Below, piece by piece: positions 20,638 through 29,335 of a stretch of 47,346 bases of DNA. The DNA is taken from contig NZ_RWKW01000070.1 in the NCBI RefSeq assembly GCF_003970795.1, positions 1-47,346 on the forward strand, read 5' to 3'. A program made the translations under genes and the position numbers. This DNA comes from Aquibium carbonis. GTDB taxonomy: Bacteria; Pseudomonadota; Alphaproteobacteria; Rhizobiales; Rhizobiaceae. The notes under the pieces are model-generated. The model saw nothing but the letters and a program-made list of their open reading frames with translations. It had not been told where the DNA came from and made no database searches. Every line of letters starts with the position of its first letter. Position 1 is the stretch's first letter.

Positions 20638-22311
20638 ATGGCGAAGAACTCGGGCGACGAACTGGTCTTCGCGCCGCTCGGCGGCGTTGGCGAAATCGGA
20701 ATGAACTTCGCGTTGTACGGCTTCGGGCCGCGCGACCGGCGTGAATGGATCATCGTTGACTGCGGGGTGACCTTCCCCGGGCCCGACCTGCCGGGCGTCG
20801 ATCTCGTGCTGCCCGACATCCGCTTCATCGTGTCGGAAAAGAAGAACCTGCGCGGCATGATCATCACCCATGCGCACGAGGATCACTACGGGGCGCTGCT
20901 CGATCTGTGGCCGCAGCTCGGATGTCCCGTGTGGATGTCGCCCTTCACGGCGGGCCTTCTCGAGGCCAAGCGCCAGTCGGAGCCCGGGCCGAAGCCGAAG
21001 ATCCCGGTCGAGATCTATCGCGGCGGCGATCGTTTCACCGTCGGACCGTTCGAAATCGAGGCCATCCCGGTCACCCACTCGATTCCCGAGCCCGTGTCGC
21101 TCGCCATTTCGACGCCGGTCGGCAAGATCATCCACACCGGAGACTGGAAAATCGATCCTGCGCCGGAAATCGGCCCCATGACCGACGAGGCGCGTTTTCG
21201 TGCGCTGGGCGACGAAGGCATCACCGCGCTGATCTGCGATTCCACCAATGCCATGCGCGACGGCGATTCGCCGTCCGAGCAGGCCGTGGGGCAGGGTTTG
21301 CGCGAGGTCATCGAGGCGGCCCCCGGGCGTGTCGCCGTCACCACCTTTTCCTCGAATGTCGGGCGCATCCGCTCGATCGCCGAGGCCGCGCGCGACGCCG
21401 GGCGGCAGGTGCTCGTGCTCGGCCGGTCGCTGAAGCGCGTCATCGACGTCTCCACCGAGCTCGGCTACATGGACGGGCTTCCCGACTTCATCGCCGAGGA
21501 AGACTACGGCTTCATTCCGCGCGAAAACCTCGTCGTCATCTGTACCGGCAGCCAGGGCGAAGCCCGCGCCGCGTTGGCGAAGCTCGCGCGCGACGAGATG
21601 CGCAGCGTCGCACTCACCGCCGGCGACATCGTCGTCTTCTCCTCTCGCACCATTCCCGGCAACGAAAAGGCCATTCTCGAGATCAAGAACCGGCTGATCG
21701 AGCAGGGCATCCGGATCATCGAGGACAACGAGGCGCTGATCCACGTCTCCGGCCACCCGCGCCGGGCCGAGCTGAGGCGCATGTATGAATGGGTTCGCCC
21801 CAAGGTGCTGGTGCCGGTGCACGGCGAGGCCGCGCACCTCGTCGCGCAGGCCGCCCTGGGGATCGCGGCCGGCATTCGCCATGTTCCGCGGGTTCGCAAC
21901 GGCGACGTGCTGAAGATCGCGCCCGGGGATCCCGAAGTCATCGACCAGGTACCCTTCGGCCGCGTCTTCAAGGATGGCCTGGTGATCGGCAGCGAAGAGG
22001 ATGTCGGGGTCAAGGACCGCCGCAAGCTGTCCTATGTCGGCCACGTGGTCGTGAACGTCGTGCTGGACGAGAAGTTCGACCTCGCCGGCGATCCCGACCT
22101 GATCGCAATCGGCCTGCCCAAGGCCGATCGCGCTGGAAAGCTTTTCGAGGATCTGCTCCTGGATGCGGCGATTGGCGCATTTGAAAGCATCCCCCGTATC
22201 AGGCGAAAAGACCTCGACCTCGTGCTGGAAGCGGTTCGCCGGGCCGTGCGCAATTCCGCCAACCAGTCCTGGGGAAAGAAGCCGATCGTCACGGTGTTCG
22301 TGACGAGGTGA
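20638..22311 (+). CDS. rnj: Ribonuclease J
   Basis: A 557-residue metallo-beta-lactamase/beta-CASP ribonuclease with 5'-3' exonuclease and endonuclease activity in RNA decay and rRNA maturation. The zinc motif HAHEDH is at residues 78-83, with further ligands in HTGDWKIDP. The beta-CASP region includes CTGSQGEARAALAKLA and SGHPRRAEL, and a C-terminal domain follows. A GGAG ribosome site lies just before the ATG. In rhizobia this gene sits in the same run between birA and methylmalonyl-CoA epimerase, as here. Confidence 0.95.
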   Translation: MAKNSGDELVFAPLGGVGEIGMNFALYGFGPRDRREWIIVDCGVTFPGPDLPGVDLVLPDIRFIVSEKKNLRGMIITHAHEDHYGALLDLWPQLGCPVWMSPFTAGLLEAKRQSEPGPKPKIPVEIYRGGDRFTVGPFEIEAIPVTHSIPEPVSLAISTPVGKIIHTGDWKIDPAPEIGPMTDEARFRALGDEGITALICDSTNAMRDGDSPSEQAVGQGLREVIEAAPGRVAVTTFSSNVGRIRSIAEAARDAGRQVLVLGRSLKRVIDVSTELGYMDGLPDFIAEEDYGFIPRENLVVICTGSQGEARAALAKLARDEMRSVALTAGDIVVFSSRTIPGNEKAILEIKNRLIEQGIRIIEDNEALIHVSGHPRRAELRRMYEWVRPKVLVPVHGEAAHLVAQAALGIAAGIRHVPRVRNGDVLKIAPGDPEVIDQVPFGRVFKDGLVIGSEEDVGVKDRRKLSYVGHVVVNVVLDEKFDLAGDPDLIAIGLPKADRAGKLFEDLLLDAAIGAFESIPRIRRKDLDLVLEAVRRAVRNSANQSWGKKPIVTVFVTR

Positions 22312-22322
22312 GGCGGAGGGGT

Positions 22323-22459
22323 GAATGGCGAATAGCGAACAGCAAATGGTGGGAGCGCGGATCGTCCGGTCGCATTGACCACCCGCTGCGGTCCCGACGG
22401 GATCGACAAGGTGTCCGCAATCCACGCTTTCGTCATCCGCCACTCCCCATTCGCCATTC
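22323..22459 (+). repeat. Intergenic element with 11-bp inverted ends
   Basis: The 178-base gap between rnj and mce holds GAATGGCGAAT at 22323-22333 and its exact reverse complement ATTCGCCATTC at 22449-22459. Around each arm the near-repeat GGCGAATAGCGAA/CATTCGCATTCG continues imperfectly. This looks like one of the short palindromic intergenic elements scattered through rhizobial genomes. The transcript between two co-oriented genes could fold into a long hairpin here. No coding capacity is seen. Confidence 0.55.
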
Positions 22460-22489
22460 GCATTCGTCGATCCACCCACGGAGGACCCG

Positions 22490-22894
22490 ATGCTTGGACG
22501 CCTGAACCACGTGGCCATCGCCGTGCCGGACATCGCCGTGGCCAGCGCCATGTATCGCGAGACGCTGGGGGCCACCGTGACCACGCCGCAAATGCTGCCG
22601 GAGCATGGCGTCACGGTCGTCTTCATCGAACTCGGCAACACCAAGGTGGAACTTCTGGAACCCCTCGGCGAGGCGTCGCCCATCGCCGCCTTTCTGGCGA
22701 AAAACCCGGCCGGCGGGCTGCACCACGTCTGCTATGAGGTCGACGACATCATCGCTGCGCGCGACCGGCTGAAGACCTCGGGCGCCCGGATTCTCGGCGA
22801 CGGCGAACCGAAGATCGGTGCGCACGGCAAGCCGGTGCTGTTCCTTCATCCCAAGGACTTTCAGGGGACGCTCGTCGAGCTGGAACAGACCTGA
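22490..22894 (+). CDS. mce: Methylmalonyl-CoA epimerase
   Basis: A 134-residue vicinal-oxygen-chelate protein that interconverts the (R) and (S) forms of methylmalonyl-CoA in propionyl-CoA use. The two beta-alpha-beta-beta-beta modules are visible, with metal ligands expected at the first histidine (LNHVAIAV), the GGLHHVCYEV histidine and the C-terminal glutamate (GTLVELEQ). A GGAGG ribosome site precedes the ATG. The size and motif order match the bacterial enzyme. Confidence 0.92.
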   Translation: MLGRLNHVAIAVPDIAVASAMYRETLGATVTTPQMLPEHGVTVVFIELGNTKVELLEPLGEASPIAAFLAKNPAGGLHHVCYEVDDIIAARDRLKTSGARILGDGEPKIGAHGKPVLFLHPKDFQGTLVELEQT

Positions 22895-22919
22895 TCTCGA
22901 CTGAAGGAGCACGACGCAC

Positions 22920-23189
22920 GTGACCTGGGTATCCTATTTCGCCGTCTACTTCCTGATCTGGTGGGTCACGCTGTTTGCGATCCTGCCATTCAGCCTGCGG
23001 ACGCAGGACGAGGACGGCGACGTCACGCTCGGTACGACCGCGAGCGCACCGCGCGGCTCGCATGTCCGGCGCGCCGCACTGCGCACCACCATCGTGTCCT
23101 TGCTGATTTTCGGGGCGCTGTGGGTGCTCACCGTCCAGCTCGGTTACAGTTTTGACGACATCCCGCGCATCGCGCCGATCATCGACTGA
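22920..23189 (+). CDS. DUF1467 family membrane protein
   Basis: An 89-residue protein with two hydrophobic helices: WVSYFAVYFLIWWVTLFAIL at the N-terminus and LRTTIVSLLIFGALWVLTV near the C-terminus, separated by an acidic loop. It matches the DUF1467 family, found in alphaproteobacteria between mce and proS, with no known function. It starts with GTG, with GGAG ten bases upstream. It is the last gene before a terminator-like hairpin. Confidence 0.88.
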   Translation: MTWVSYFAVYFLIWWVTLFAILPFSLRTQDEDGDVTLGTTASAPRGSHVRRAALRTTIVSLLIFGALWVLTVQLGYSFDDIPRIAPIID

Positions 23190-23242
23190 ACGGCAGCAGC
23201 GACCTGACGGGAACCCCCTCGGGCGGTTAACGAGCAATGCAC

Positions 23243-23268
23243 AAAAAAAAGCAAGGCCGAAGCCTTGC
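23243..23268 (-). terminator. Strong intrinsic terminator, best read on the minus strand
   Basis: GCAAGGC (23251-23257) and GCCTTGC (23262-23268) form a perfect stem closed by a CGAA loop. Eight A residues lie on the plus-strand left side, so on the minus strand the hairpin is followed by eight U residues, a textbook intrinsic terminator. On the plus strand it is followed only by AATATTT, which may still stop the mce-DUF1467 transcript, so it may work both ways. No recognised minus-strand gene lies to its right before proS. Confidence 0.75.
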
Positions 23269-23650
23269 AATATTTAACGCGTCCGATCTGTTTCCGGTTT
23301 CCGGCGGCAGCGTATAATCGCGCCTAGATCGCATCCTCCCAAGACTTTGACCGCGTGAGGAAAACGGATTGTGTCTCCGTCTTCTCGTTTATGACGAGAC
23401 ATTACCGCAAGCTTCACACGTCTGTCACGATGTTTTTCGTCAGCGTGGGCGCAAATATGTGCTGCGCTGCACAAAAAAACAGCAAGGTTTCCTTATAATT
23501 ATAGCGCGAAACCTTCTTCGCCGGACCCGCCGGGACGGGATCCGCGTCGGGTTTCCATCCGGCCACGAAATGGCTATGAAGCGCGTGCAGACACCCTGCC
23601 GAACGCCCGATTCTCAAGGGCACTGCCTTCAGATTTCGACGGATCCTTCC
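23269..23650. other. Structured 380-base gap before proS
   Basis: No convincing protein gene lies here. Visible are a perfect six-base stem TCTCGT/ACGAGA (23383-23399), and an eight-base inverted repeat AAGGTTTC (23484-23491) with GAAACCTT (23508-23515). The A7 at 23473-23479 to its left makes a second minus-strand terminator-like shape. The motif TGCACAAAAAAA(A/CA)GCAAGG occurs at 23238-23256 and again at 23468-23487. TATAAT-like sequences at 23495-23503 lie within the loop of the inverted repeat. The gap must also hold the proS promoter. A small RNA on the minus strand is possible but unproven. Confidence 0.5.
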
Positions 23651-24976
23651 ATGCGATTGTCGCGCTTTTTCCTGCCCATCCTGAAAGAGAACCCGCGCGA
23701 GGCGGAGATCGTCTCGCATCGACTTATGCTGCGGGCGGGCATGATCAAGCAACAGGCCGCGGGCAGCTTCTCCTGGCTGCCGCTCGGCAAGCGGGTGCTG
23801 GACAAGGTTTGCCGGATCATCCGCGAGGAACAGAACCGCGCCGGCGCGCTCGAGATCATGATGCCCACCATCCAGTCGGCCGAACTCTGGCGCGAGAGTG
23901 GCCGCTATGACGACTACGGCGACGAGATGCTGCGGCTGAAGGATCGCCAGAAGCGCGACATGCTCTACGGACCGACCAACGAGGAGATGGTGACCGACAT
24001 CTTCCGCTCCTACGTCAAGTCCTACAAGGACCTGCCGCTGAACCTCTATCACATCCAGTGGAAGTTCCGGGACGAGATGCGCCCGCGCTTCGGCGTCATG
24101 CGCAGCAGAGAATTCCTCATGAAGGACGCCTATTCCTTCGATCTCGACTATGAGGGCGCGAAAGCCGCCTACAACCGCATGTTCGTCTCCTACCTGCGCA
24201 CCTTCACGCGCATGGGCCTGCAGGCGATCCCGATGCGGGCGGACACCGGCCCGATCGGCGGCGATCTCTCCCACGAATTCATCATCCTGGCCGACACCGG
24301 CGAGAGCCAGGTCTACTGCCACCGCGACTATCTCGGCCTGCCGGTGCCCGGCGCCGACACCGATTTTGGCAACGACACGGAGATCGCCGGCATCGTCAGG
24401 GAGTGGACGACACCCTACGCCGCCACGGACGAGATGCACGACGAGGCAGCCTGGAGCGGCGTTTCGGCCGACGACCAGGTGTCGGCGCGCGGCATCGAGG
24501 TCGGCCACATCTTCCACTTCGGCGAGAAATACTCGAAACCCATGGGCGCCAGCGTGACCGGGCCGGATGGCAAGGAACATCACGTCTCGATGGGCTCCTA
24601 CGGCATCGGGCCTTCGCGGCTGATCGCCGCCATCATCGAAGCCTTCCACGACGACGCAGGCATCATCTGGCCCGAGAGCGTGGCGCCGTTCGACATCGCG
24701 CTGATTAACATGAAGCCCGGCGACCAGGCCTGCGACGCGGTCTGCGAAGACCTCTACGCGCGGCTGACCAATGCCGGCAAGGACGTGCTCTATGACGACA
24801 CCGACCAGCGCGCCGGCGGCAAGTTCGCCACCGCCGACCTGATCGGCTTGCCCTGGCAGGTCATCGTGGGCCCGCGCGGCGTTGCCGCTGGCGAGGTCGA
24901 GATCAAGAACCGCAAATCCGGCGAGCGCGAGACGCTGTCTGCAGCCGGCCTGCTGGCCCGTTTCGGCGGCCACTGA
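23651..24976 (+). CDS. proS: Prolyl-tRNA synthetase, short alphaproteobacterial form
   Basis: A 441-residue class II synthetase that charges tRNA-Pro. Class II motif 2 is in [20 protein letters not shown] and motif 3 in [16 protein letters not shown]; the anticodon-binding domain closes the protein. The length and lack of the long insertion domain mark the alphaproteobacterial type, which has no built-in Ala-tRNA(Pro) editing domain. A YbaK-type deacylase is coded at 36843. The ATG at 23651 begins the standard N-terminus (MRLSRFFLP); in-frame upstream sequence is not conserved-looking. Its stop overlaps the lolC start. Confidence 0.95.
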   Translation: MRLSRFFLPILKENPREAEIVSHRLMLRAGMIKQQAAGSFSWLPLGKRVLDKVCRIIREEQNRAGALEIMMPTIQSAELWRESGRYDDYGDEMLRLKDRQKRDMLYGPTNEEMVTDIFRSYVKSYKDLPLNLYHIQWKFRDEMRPRFGVMRSREFLMKDAYSFDLDYEGAKAAYNRMFVSYLRTFTRMGLQAIPMRADTGPIGGDLSHEFIILADTGESQVYCHRDYLGLPVPGADTDFGNDTEIAGIVREWTTPYAATDEMHDEAAWSGVSADDQVSARGIEVGHIFHFGEKYSKPMGASVTGPDGKEHHVSMGSYGIGPSRLIAAIIEAFHDDAGIIWPESVAPFDIALINMKPGDQACDAVCEDLYARLTNAGKDVLYDDTDQRAGGKFATADLIGLPWQVIVGPRGVAAGEVEIKNRKSGERETLSAAGLLARFGGH

Positions 24977-26259
24977 TGAGCGGCACGGCGGCGACACCGG
25001 GCGGCGCTGGTCCCTTTTCCGCCTTCGAGCGCATGGTGGCGTGGCGCTACCTGCGCTCGCGGCGCAAGGAAGCCTTCATCTCCGTCATCGCGTCGATCTC
25101 CTTCATCGGCATCATGCTGGGCGTCGCCACGCTCATCATCGTCATGGCGGTCATGAACGGCTTTCGCGCCGAACTGCTCACCCGCATCCTGGGCATCAAC
25201 GGACATCTGGTCGTCCAGCCGGTGGACACGCCGCTCGACGACTTCGCCGAGGTCGCGGCGCGTATCAACGGCATCCAGGGCGTGCGCTATGCCATTCCGC
25301 TCGTCGAAGGCCAGGTGCTGGCGACCGGCAACATCGGATCCGGCTCGGGCGCGCTCGTGCGCGGCATGCGCGAGGAAGACCTGCGCAAGGTCGATCTCGT
25401 CGCCGGAAACATCCGCCACGGCACGCTGGACGATTTTTCCAACGGGGAGGGGGTCGCCATCGGCCAGCGCATGGCCGAAAGCCTGGGACTCGTGGTCGGC
25501 GACGTGATCACGCTCACCTCTCCAGACGGCGACGTGACGCCGTTTGGCACGACAGCGCGGCAGAAGGGCTACCCGGTCACCGCCGTCTTCCAGGTCGGCA
25601 TGTCGGAGTATGACGCCTCCATCATCTTCATGGCGATGTCGGAGGCCCAGCTCTACTTCAATTCGGAAGGTCGCGCGCAGACCATCGAGATCTTCGTCGA
25701 CGACCCCGATCGGGTCGACGAGATCCGGCCGCTCGTGGAGGTTGCCGCGCAACGCCCGCTGTTCATGATCGACTGGCGGCAGCGAAACCACACCTTCTTC
25801 TCCGCGCTCGAGGTCGAGCGCAACGTCATGTTCATGATCCTGACGCTCATCGTCATCGTGGCGGCCCTGAACATCATCTCCGGCCTGTTCATGCTGGTGA
25901 AGGACAAGGGCCGCGACATCGCTATCCTGCGCACGATGGGGGCGACACGCGCCGCGATCCTGCGCATCTTCGTCATGACCGGGGCGGCCATCGGCGTGGT
26001 GGGAACCCTGGCCGGGGTCGTGCTGGGCGTCGTCGTCGGCCTCAACGTCGAGTCCATCCGCCGGTTCTTCTCCTGGCTGTCGGGAGAGATGCTGTTCAAT
26101 CCCGAGCTCTATTTCCTCAGCCAGCTTCCAGCCAAGATCGACGTCAGCGAAACGATATCGGTCGTTCTCATGGCGCTGGCGCTCTCCTTCCTCGCCACGC
26201 TCTTTCCTGCCTGGCGGGCCGCCAGCCTCGATCCCGTCGAAGCGCTGAGGTACGAGTGA
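24976..26259 (+). CDS. lolC: Lipoprotein-releasing ABC transporter permease, LolC/LolE family
   Basis: A 427-residue inner-membrane permease with one N-terminal transmembrane helix, a large periplasmic domain and three C-terminal helices, the usual FtsX-type layout. It should extract outer-membrane lipoproteins and hand them to LolA. The cytoplasmic-loop region [20 protein letters not shown] and the final [17 protein letters not shown] are family marks. Only one permease gene is present, as in other alphaproteobacteria where it is probably a homodimer. Its ATG overlaps the proS stop and its own stop overlaps the lolD start. Confidence 0.93.
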   Translation: MSGTAATPGGAGPFSAFERMVAWRYLRSRRKEAFISVIASISFIGIMLGVATLIIVMAVMNGFRAELLTRILGINGHLVVQPVDTPLDDFAEVAARINGIQGVRYAIPLVEGQVLATGNIGSGSGALVRGMREEDLRKVDLVAGNIRHGTLDDFSNGEGVAIGQRMAESLGLVVGDVITLTSPDGDVTPFGTTARQKGYPVTAVFQVGMSEYDASIIFMAMSEAQLYFNSEGRAQTIEIFVDDPDRVDEIRPLVEVAAQRPLFMIDWRQRNHTFFSALEVERNVMFMILTLIVIVAALNIISGLFMLVKDKGRDIAILRTMGATRAAILRIFVMTGAAIGVVGTLAGVVLGVVVGLNVESIRRFFSWLSGEMLFNPELYFLSQLPAKIDVSETISVVLMALALSFLATLFPAWRAASLDPVEALRYE

Positions 26260-26942
26260 TGTGGGGCGAACTGGCCCTCGAACTGATCGGGGTGGAACGA
26301 CGCTATCAGCAGGGCGCGAAGGAACTGGTCATTCTCGACGGCGCGGACTTCACGCTGCAACGCGGCGAGACGGTCGCGCTCGTCGCGCCGTCGGGCGCCG
26401 GCAAGTCGACCCTGCTCCACACCGCCGGATTGCTTGAGCGGCCGGACGCGGGCGAAGTCCTACTCAGCGGCATTCCCTGCAGCCGCCTGTCGGATGACAA
26501 GCGCACCACGATCCGCCGCAACGAGGTCGGTTTCGTCTATCAGTTTCACCATCTGCTCCCAGAGTTCTCGGCGCTGGAAAACATCATGCTGCCGCAACTG
26601 GTCCGGGGACTGGGGCGCGCGGAAGCCGAGGAACGGGCGCGCCAACTCCTCGACTACATGAAGATCGGTCCGCGCGCCGAGCATCGCCCGGCCGAACTGT
26701 CGGGCGGCGAACAGCAGCGCGTCGCCATCGCGCGCGCCGTCGCCAACGCGCCGCTGGTGCTGCTCGCCGATGAGCCCACCGGCAATCTCGACCCCAACAC
26801 GGCCTCCTACGTCTTCGACGCCATGGAGGCACTGGTGCGCCATTCGGGGCTTGCGGCCCTCATCGCCACCCACAACCACGACCTGGCCGCCCGCATGGAC
26901 CGTCGCGTGACGCTCCGGGCCGGCAAGATCGTCGAGATGTAG
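26259..26942 (+). CDS. lolD: Lipoprotein-releasing ABC transporter ATP-binding protein LolD
   Basis: A 227-residue ATPase partner of LolC. Motifs: Walker [11 protein letters not shown]-loop [19 protein letters not shown] (the LolD-type stretch), signature [16 protein letters not shown], Walker [17 protein letters not shown] chose the ATG at 26259, which overlaps the lolC stop as TGATG; a GTG at 26256 would add one residue. In S. meliloti dnaE follows lolD; here it does not. Confidence 0.93.
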   Translation: MWGELALELIGVERRYQQGAKELVILDGADFTLQRGETVALVAPSGAGKSTLLHTAGLLERPDAGEVLLSGIPCSRLSDDKRTTIRRNEVGFVYQFHHLLPEFSALENIMLPQLVRGLGRAEAEERARQLLDYMKIGPRAEHRPAELSGGEQQRVAIARAVANAPLVLLADEPTGNLDPNTASYVFDAMEALVRHSGLAALIATHNHDLAARMDRRVTLRAGKIVEM

Positions 26943-26995
26943 GCCCGCGTCAGCGCGGCACGATCCCCGCACGTCCGGCCGAATCAACCGCCACA

Positions 26996-27043
26996 ACACC
27001 CTGCGGTGTGCCCTGTCAGGCGATGCGTATCGCCTGAGAGGGC
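26996..27043. other. Pair of adjacent hairpins downstream of lolD
   Basis: ACACC/GGTGT around CTGC (26996-27009) is followed at once by a longer hairpin (27010-27043): GCCCT, CAGGCGAT, loop GCGT, ATCGCCTG, AGGGC, with one two-base internal mismatch. There is no U tract, so it is not a standard intrinsic terminator. It could mark the 3' end of the lolD transcript, a Rho-linked end, or an intergenic repeat. The whole gap 26943-27188 shows no other gene. Confidence 0.5.
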
Positions 27044-27188
27044 GCCATCCGTCCCATCGGCATGCGTAGCCGGGAGGGGACGGCCACACTCGATCCCGGG
27101 AGCTGTGCACAGGCCGCCGGCGCGCAACCTTTCGTTTACCCTCCTGTCAGCAGACGTCAGCGTCGGACTCGTAGCGGAACGAATCCGC

Positions 27189-27217
27189 TTGCGACAAGAA
27201 CATAACGCGAACATAAT
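27189..27217 (+). promoter_or_regulatory. LexA-controlled (SOS) promoter
   Basis: GAAC-ATAACGC-GAAC at 27198-27212 is an exact alphaproteobacterial LexA box (GAAC-N7-GAAC, the complement of GTTC-N7-GTTC). It lies between a -35-like TTGCGA (27189-27194) and a -10-like CATAAT (27212-27217) separated by 17 bases, so bound LexA would cover the promoter. A transcript would start near 27224, about 23 bases before the microprotein ATG at 27247. Confidence 0.8.
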
Positions 27218-27246
27218 GAGATCATAGACAGAAACGGGAGAGATTC

Positions 27247-27333
27247 ATGTCCGCACTGCTTCAAGACGTCGCTTCGCTCGTCGCCGTCAGCCTGTTCATC
27301 GTCTCGATGGCGATGTGGATCGGCGCCTACTGA
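27247..27333 (+). CDS. 28-residue SOS-regulated membrane microprotein (SidA-like)
   Basis: A 28-residue reading frame, MSALLQDVASLVAV followed by SLFIVSMAMWIGAY, then TGA. One hydrophobic helix (about residues 9-28) makes it a single-pass inner-membrane peptide. A GGGAG ribosome site ends six bases before the ATG, and the LexA-box promoter described above lies directly upstream. Caulobacter SidA is known as a 29-residue SOS-induced inner-membrane peptide that blocks division through the late division proteins FtsW and FtsN. Size, topology and regulation agree; sequence homology cannot be judged here, so function is inference. It is easily missed by gene callers. Confidence 0.75.
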   Translation: MSALLQDVASLVAVSLFIVSMAMWIGAY

Positions 27334-27413
27334 TCCGCGCGCTGATCGCGCCAGCAGCAATCCATCCATTTTCATTTCCCGGTCCGCCATGCCGCCGCGT
27401 CGCGGCCCGGGAA

Positions 27414-27511
27414 GCAGGGCAGGCATGCGGGCGAACAGGTCCCCGCGCCTTGCCCCCGGCGTTCCTCCGGTTCCCCTCCGGAGCACTGTCACAGCCCCGG
27501 GCCTGCCCTGC
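27414..27511. repeat. 11-bp inverted repeat in the microprotein-ggt gap
   Basis: GCAGGGCAGGC (27414-27424) and GCCTGCCCTGC (27501-27511) are exact inverted repeats 76 bases apart, with smaller GC-rich stems between them. They sit between the convergent ends of the microprotein gene and ggt (27334-27515), where nothing else is seen. They may serve as a structured transcript end for both, though no U tract follows. Confidence 0.4.
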
Positions 27512-27515
27512 ATCA

Positions 27516-29282
27516 TCAATCGCCCACCGCCACCCCCTCGCGGCGCGGGTCGGCGCCGCCTTCGAGAGTGCCATCGTCGAGGAAGGCGACGCCGTGCAGG
27601 CCCGAGTTCATGGCGGTTGCGCGGACGTCATAGCCGAGCGCGGTGAGATCGTCGGCGAGCGCTTCCGCCGTCGTGCCGGCCTCCACCTCGTAGCGGCCGA
27701 ATCGGTTGGCGAAATGCGGCAGCGAGATCGCCTCCTGCATGTCCATGCGCCAGTCGATCAGCGCCATCAGCGTTTGCGCGACATAGGGAATGATCGTGCT
27801 GCCGCCGGGCGAGCCCAGCGCGAAGGCCGGCTTGCCGTTCTTCATCACGATCGTCGGCGCCATCGACGAGCGCGGCCGCTTGCCCGGCTCCACCCGGTTG
27901 GCCACCGCCTCGCCATTCTCCTCGGGCGCAAACGAGAAGTCCGTCAGCTGGTTGTTGAGCAGGAAGCCGGCCGCCATCAGCCGAGCGCCGAAGGCGTTTT
28001 CCACCGAACTCGTCATCGAGGCAACGTTGCCGTCCGCGTCGACGATGACGAAATGCGTGGTCGCGGGCACGTCGGGGCCGAAGCCGTCGATGCGCAGCTC
28101 CGCCTTGTCCCAGGGCGGTTCGCCCGGACCGGCGAGCTCCGCCGGCAGCGCCGTTTCGCGTTTCAGGAGTTCGGCGCGTGCAGCGAGATAGTCCGAATCG
28201 AGCAACCCTTTCGGAATGTCGACGAAGTCGGCGTCGGCGATATAGCGGCCGCGGTCGGCGAAGGCCAGGCGCGTCGCGTCGCCGAAGAGACGCCAGCCTT
28301 GCGGATCGGACGGTCCGAGCGTTCCAAGGTCGAAGCCCGACAGCAGGCCGAGGGTCTGGCCGACGGCCAGGCCGCCGGAGGAGGGCGGTCCCATCCCGCA
28401 GACGTCATACTCCCGATAGGGCATGCAAACCGGCTCACGGTCCTTGGCCTCGTAGGCGGCCAGATCCGCAAGCGAGAGCCGGCCGGGATTGGTCGGGTGG
28501 CCGCTGACGGCATCGACGATGGCCTGCGCGATCGGTCCCTGGTAGAAGGCGTCGGCACCGGACCGGCCGATCAGCCGCAGCGTGTCGGCATAGTCGGGAT
28601 TGGCGAGCCGCGCACCCGCTTCCAGAGGTTCGCCGGACGCGTCGAAAAAATAGGCCCTGGTACTCGGCTGGCCGCCAAGGCGCTCGGCGTCCTCGGCGAT
28701 CAGCGTGGCGAGCCGCGGCGAGACGGCAAAGCCTGCCTCGGCCAGCGTCGCCGCCGGCTCGAACAGCGCCGCCCATGGCAGCTTTCCATGCGAGCCATGG
28801 ATCGTCTCCATCAGCCGCATGACGCCCGGCGTCCCCACCGAACGCCCTCCGACCACGGCCTCGAAAAAGCCGAGCGGCTTGCCGTCCGCGCCGAGAAAAA
28901 GGTCGGGCGTTGCGGCCAGCGGCGCGGTTTCGCGCCCGTCGATGGTCGTGATCGTTCCGGTCGCTCCGTCATGCCAGACGAGAAAGGCGCCGCCGCCGAT
29001 CCCGGAGGATTGCGGTTCGACGAGCCCGAGCACGGTCTGCACGACCACCAGCGCATCGGCCGCGCTGCCGCCCTCGCGCAGCACCTGGAGCCCCGCTTCG
29101 GCGGCGAGCGGGTTGGCGGCCACCACCATCTGGCTGCGGGCGCGCACGGCGGTCTTCGCCTCGACCCCCGTCGGCGCTTCTGGCGCCACCGTATCGGCCG
29201 CCTGCTGCGCAAAGGCGGGGGTGGATGTCCCCGCCCAGAGCGCGACGAGTGCCGCGCCGAGAAGATGTGTCCGCATGGACAT
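27516..29282 (-). CDS. ggt: Gamma-glutamyltranspeptidase
   Basis: A 588-residue periplasmic Ntn-hydrolase precursor that hydrolyses or transfers gamma-glutamyl groups from glutathione and related compounds. A signal peptide is evident (HLLGAALVALWAG to AFA, cleavage before QQ). Autoprocessing should release the small subunit at the nucleophile T408 in ATTHFVIVDADGN. Further family marks are SGGLAVGQTLGLL, NNQLTDFSF, PGKRPRSSMAPTIV and GSPGGSTIIPYV. The ATG at 29282 has AAGGAGG five bases upstream; an in-frame ATG lies two codons later. lipB lies upstream on the same strand with a 53-base gap, so the two may be co-transcribed. Confidence 0.95.
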   Translation of the reverse strand: MSMRTHLLGAALVALWAGTSTPAFAQQAADTVAPEAPTGVEAKTAVRARSQMVVAANPLAAEAGLQVLREGGSAADALVVVQTVLGLVEPQSSGIGGGAFLVWHDGATGTITTIDGRETAPLAATPDLFLGADGKPLGFFEAVVGGRSVGTPGVMRLMETIHGSHGKLPWAALFEPAATLAEAGFAVSPRLATLIAEDAERLGGQPSTRAYFFDASGEPLEAGARLANPDYADTLRLIGRSGADAFYQGPIAQAIVDAVSGHPTNPGRLSLADLAAYEAKDREPVCMPYREYDVCGMGPPSSGGLAVGQTLGLLSGFDLGTLGPSDPQGWRLFGDATRLAFADRGRYIADADFVDIPKGLLDSDYLAARAELLKRETALPAELAGPGEPPWDKAELRIDGFGPDVPATTHFVIVDADGNVASMTSSVENAFGARLMAAGFLLNNQLTDFSFAPEENGEAVANRVEPGKRPRSSMAPTIVMKNGKPAFALGSPGGSTIIPYVAQTLMALIDWRMDMQEAISLPHFANRFGRYEVEAGTTAEALADDLTALGYDVRATAMNSGLHGVAFLDDGTLEGGADPRREGVAVGD

Positions 29283-29335
29283 GGCAGCCTCCTTGATCCG
29301 AGGCCGATGCGGACGCGTGTCCGGCCGGCCAGTCC

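Noticed and set aside
19705-22683. A 992-codon minus-strand open frame opposite birA and rnj
   Set aside because: Antisense shadow of two well-supported genes, with no motifs and no ribosome site.
23274-23402. A 42-codon minus-strand frame ending just before the GCAAGGC terminator
   Set aside because: The position is suggestive, but the ribosome site is poor and the peptide shows no recognisable feature. Kept only as part of the sRNA question.
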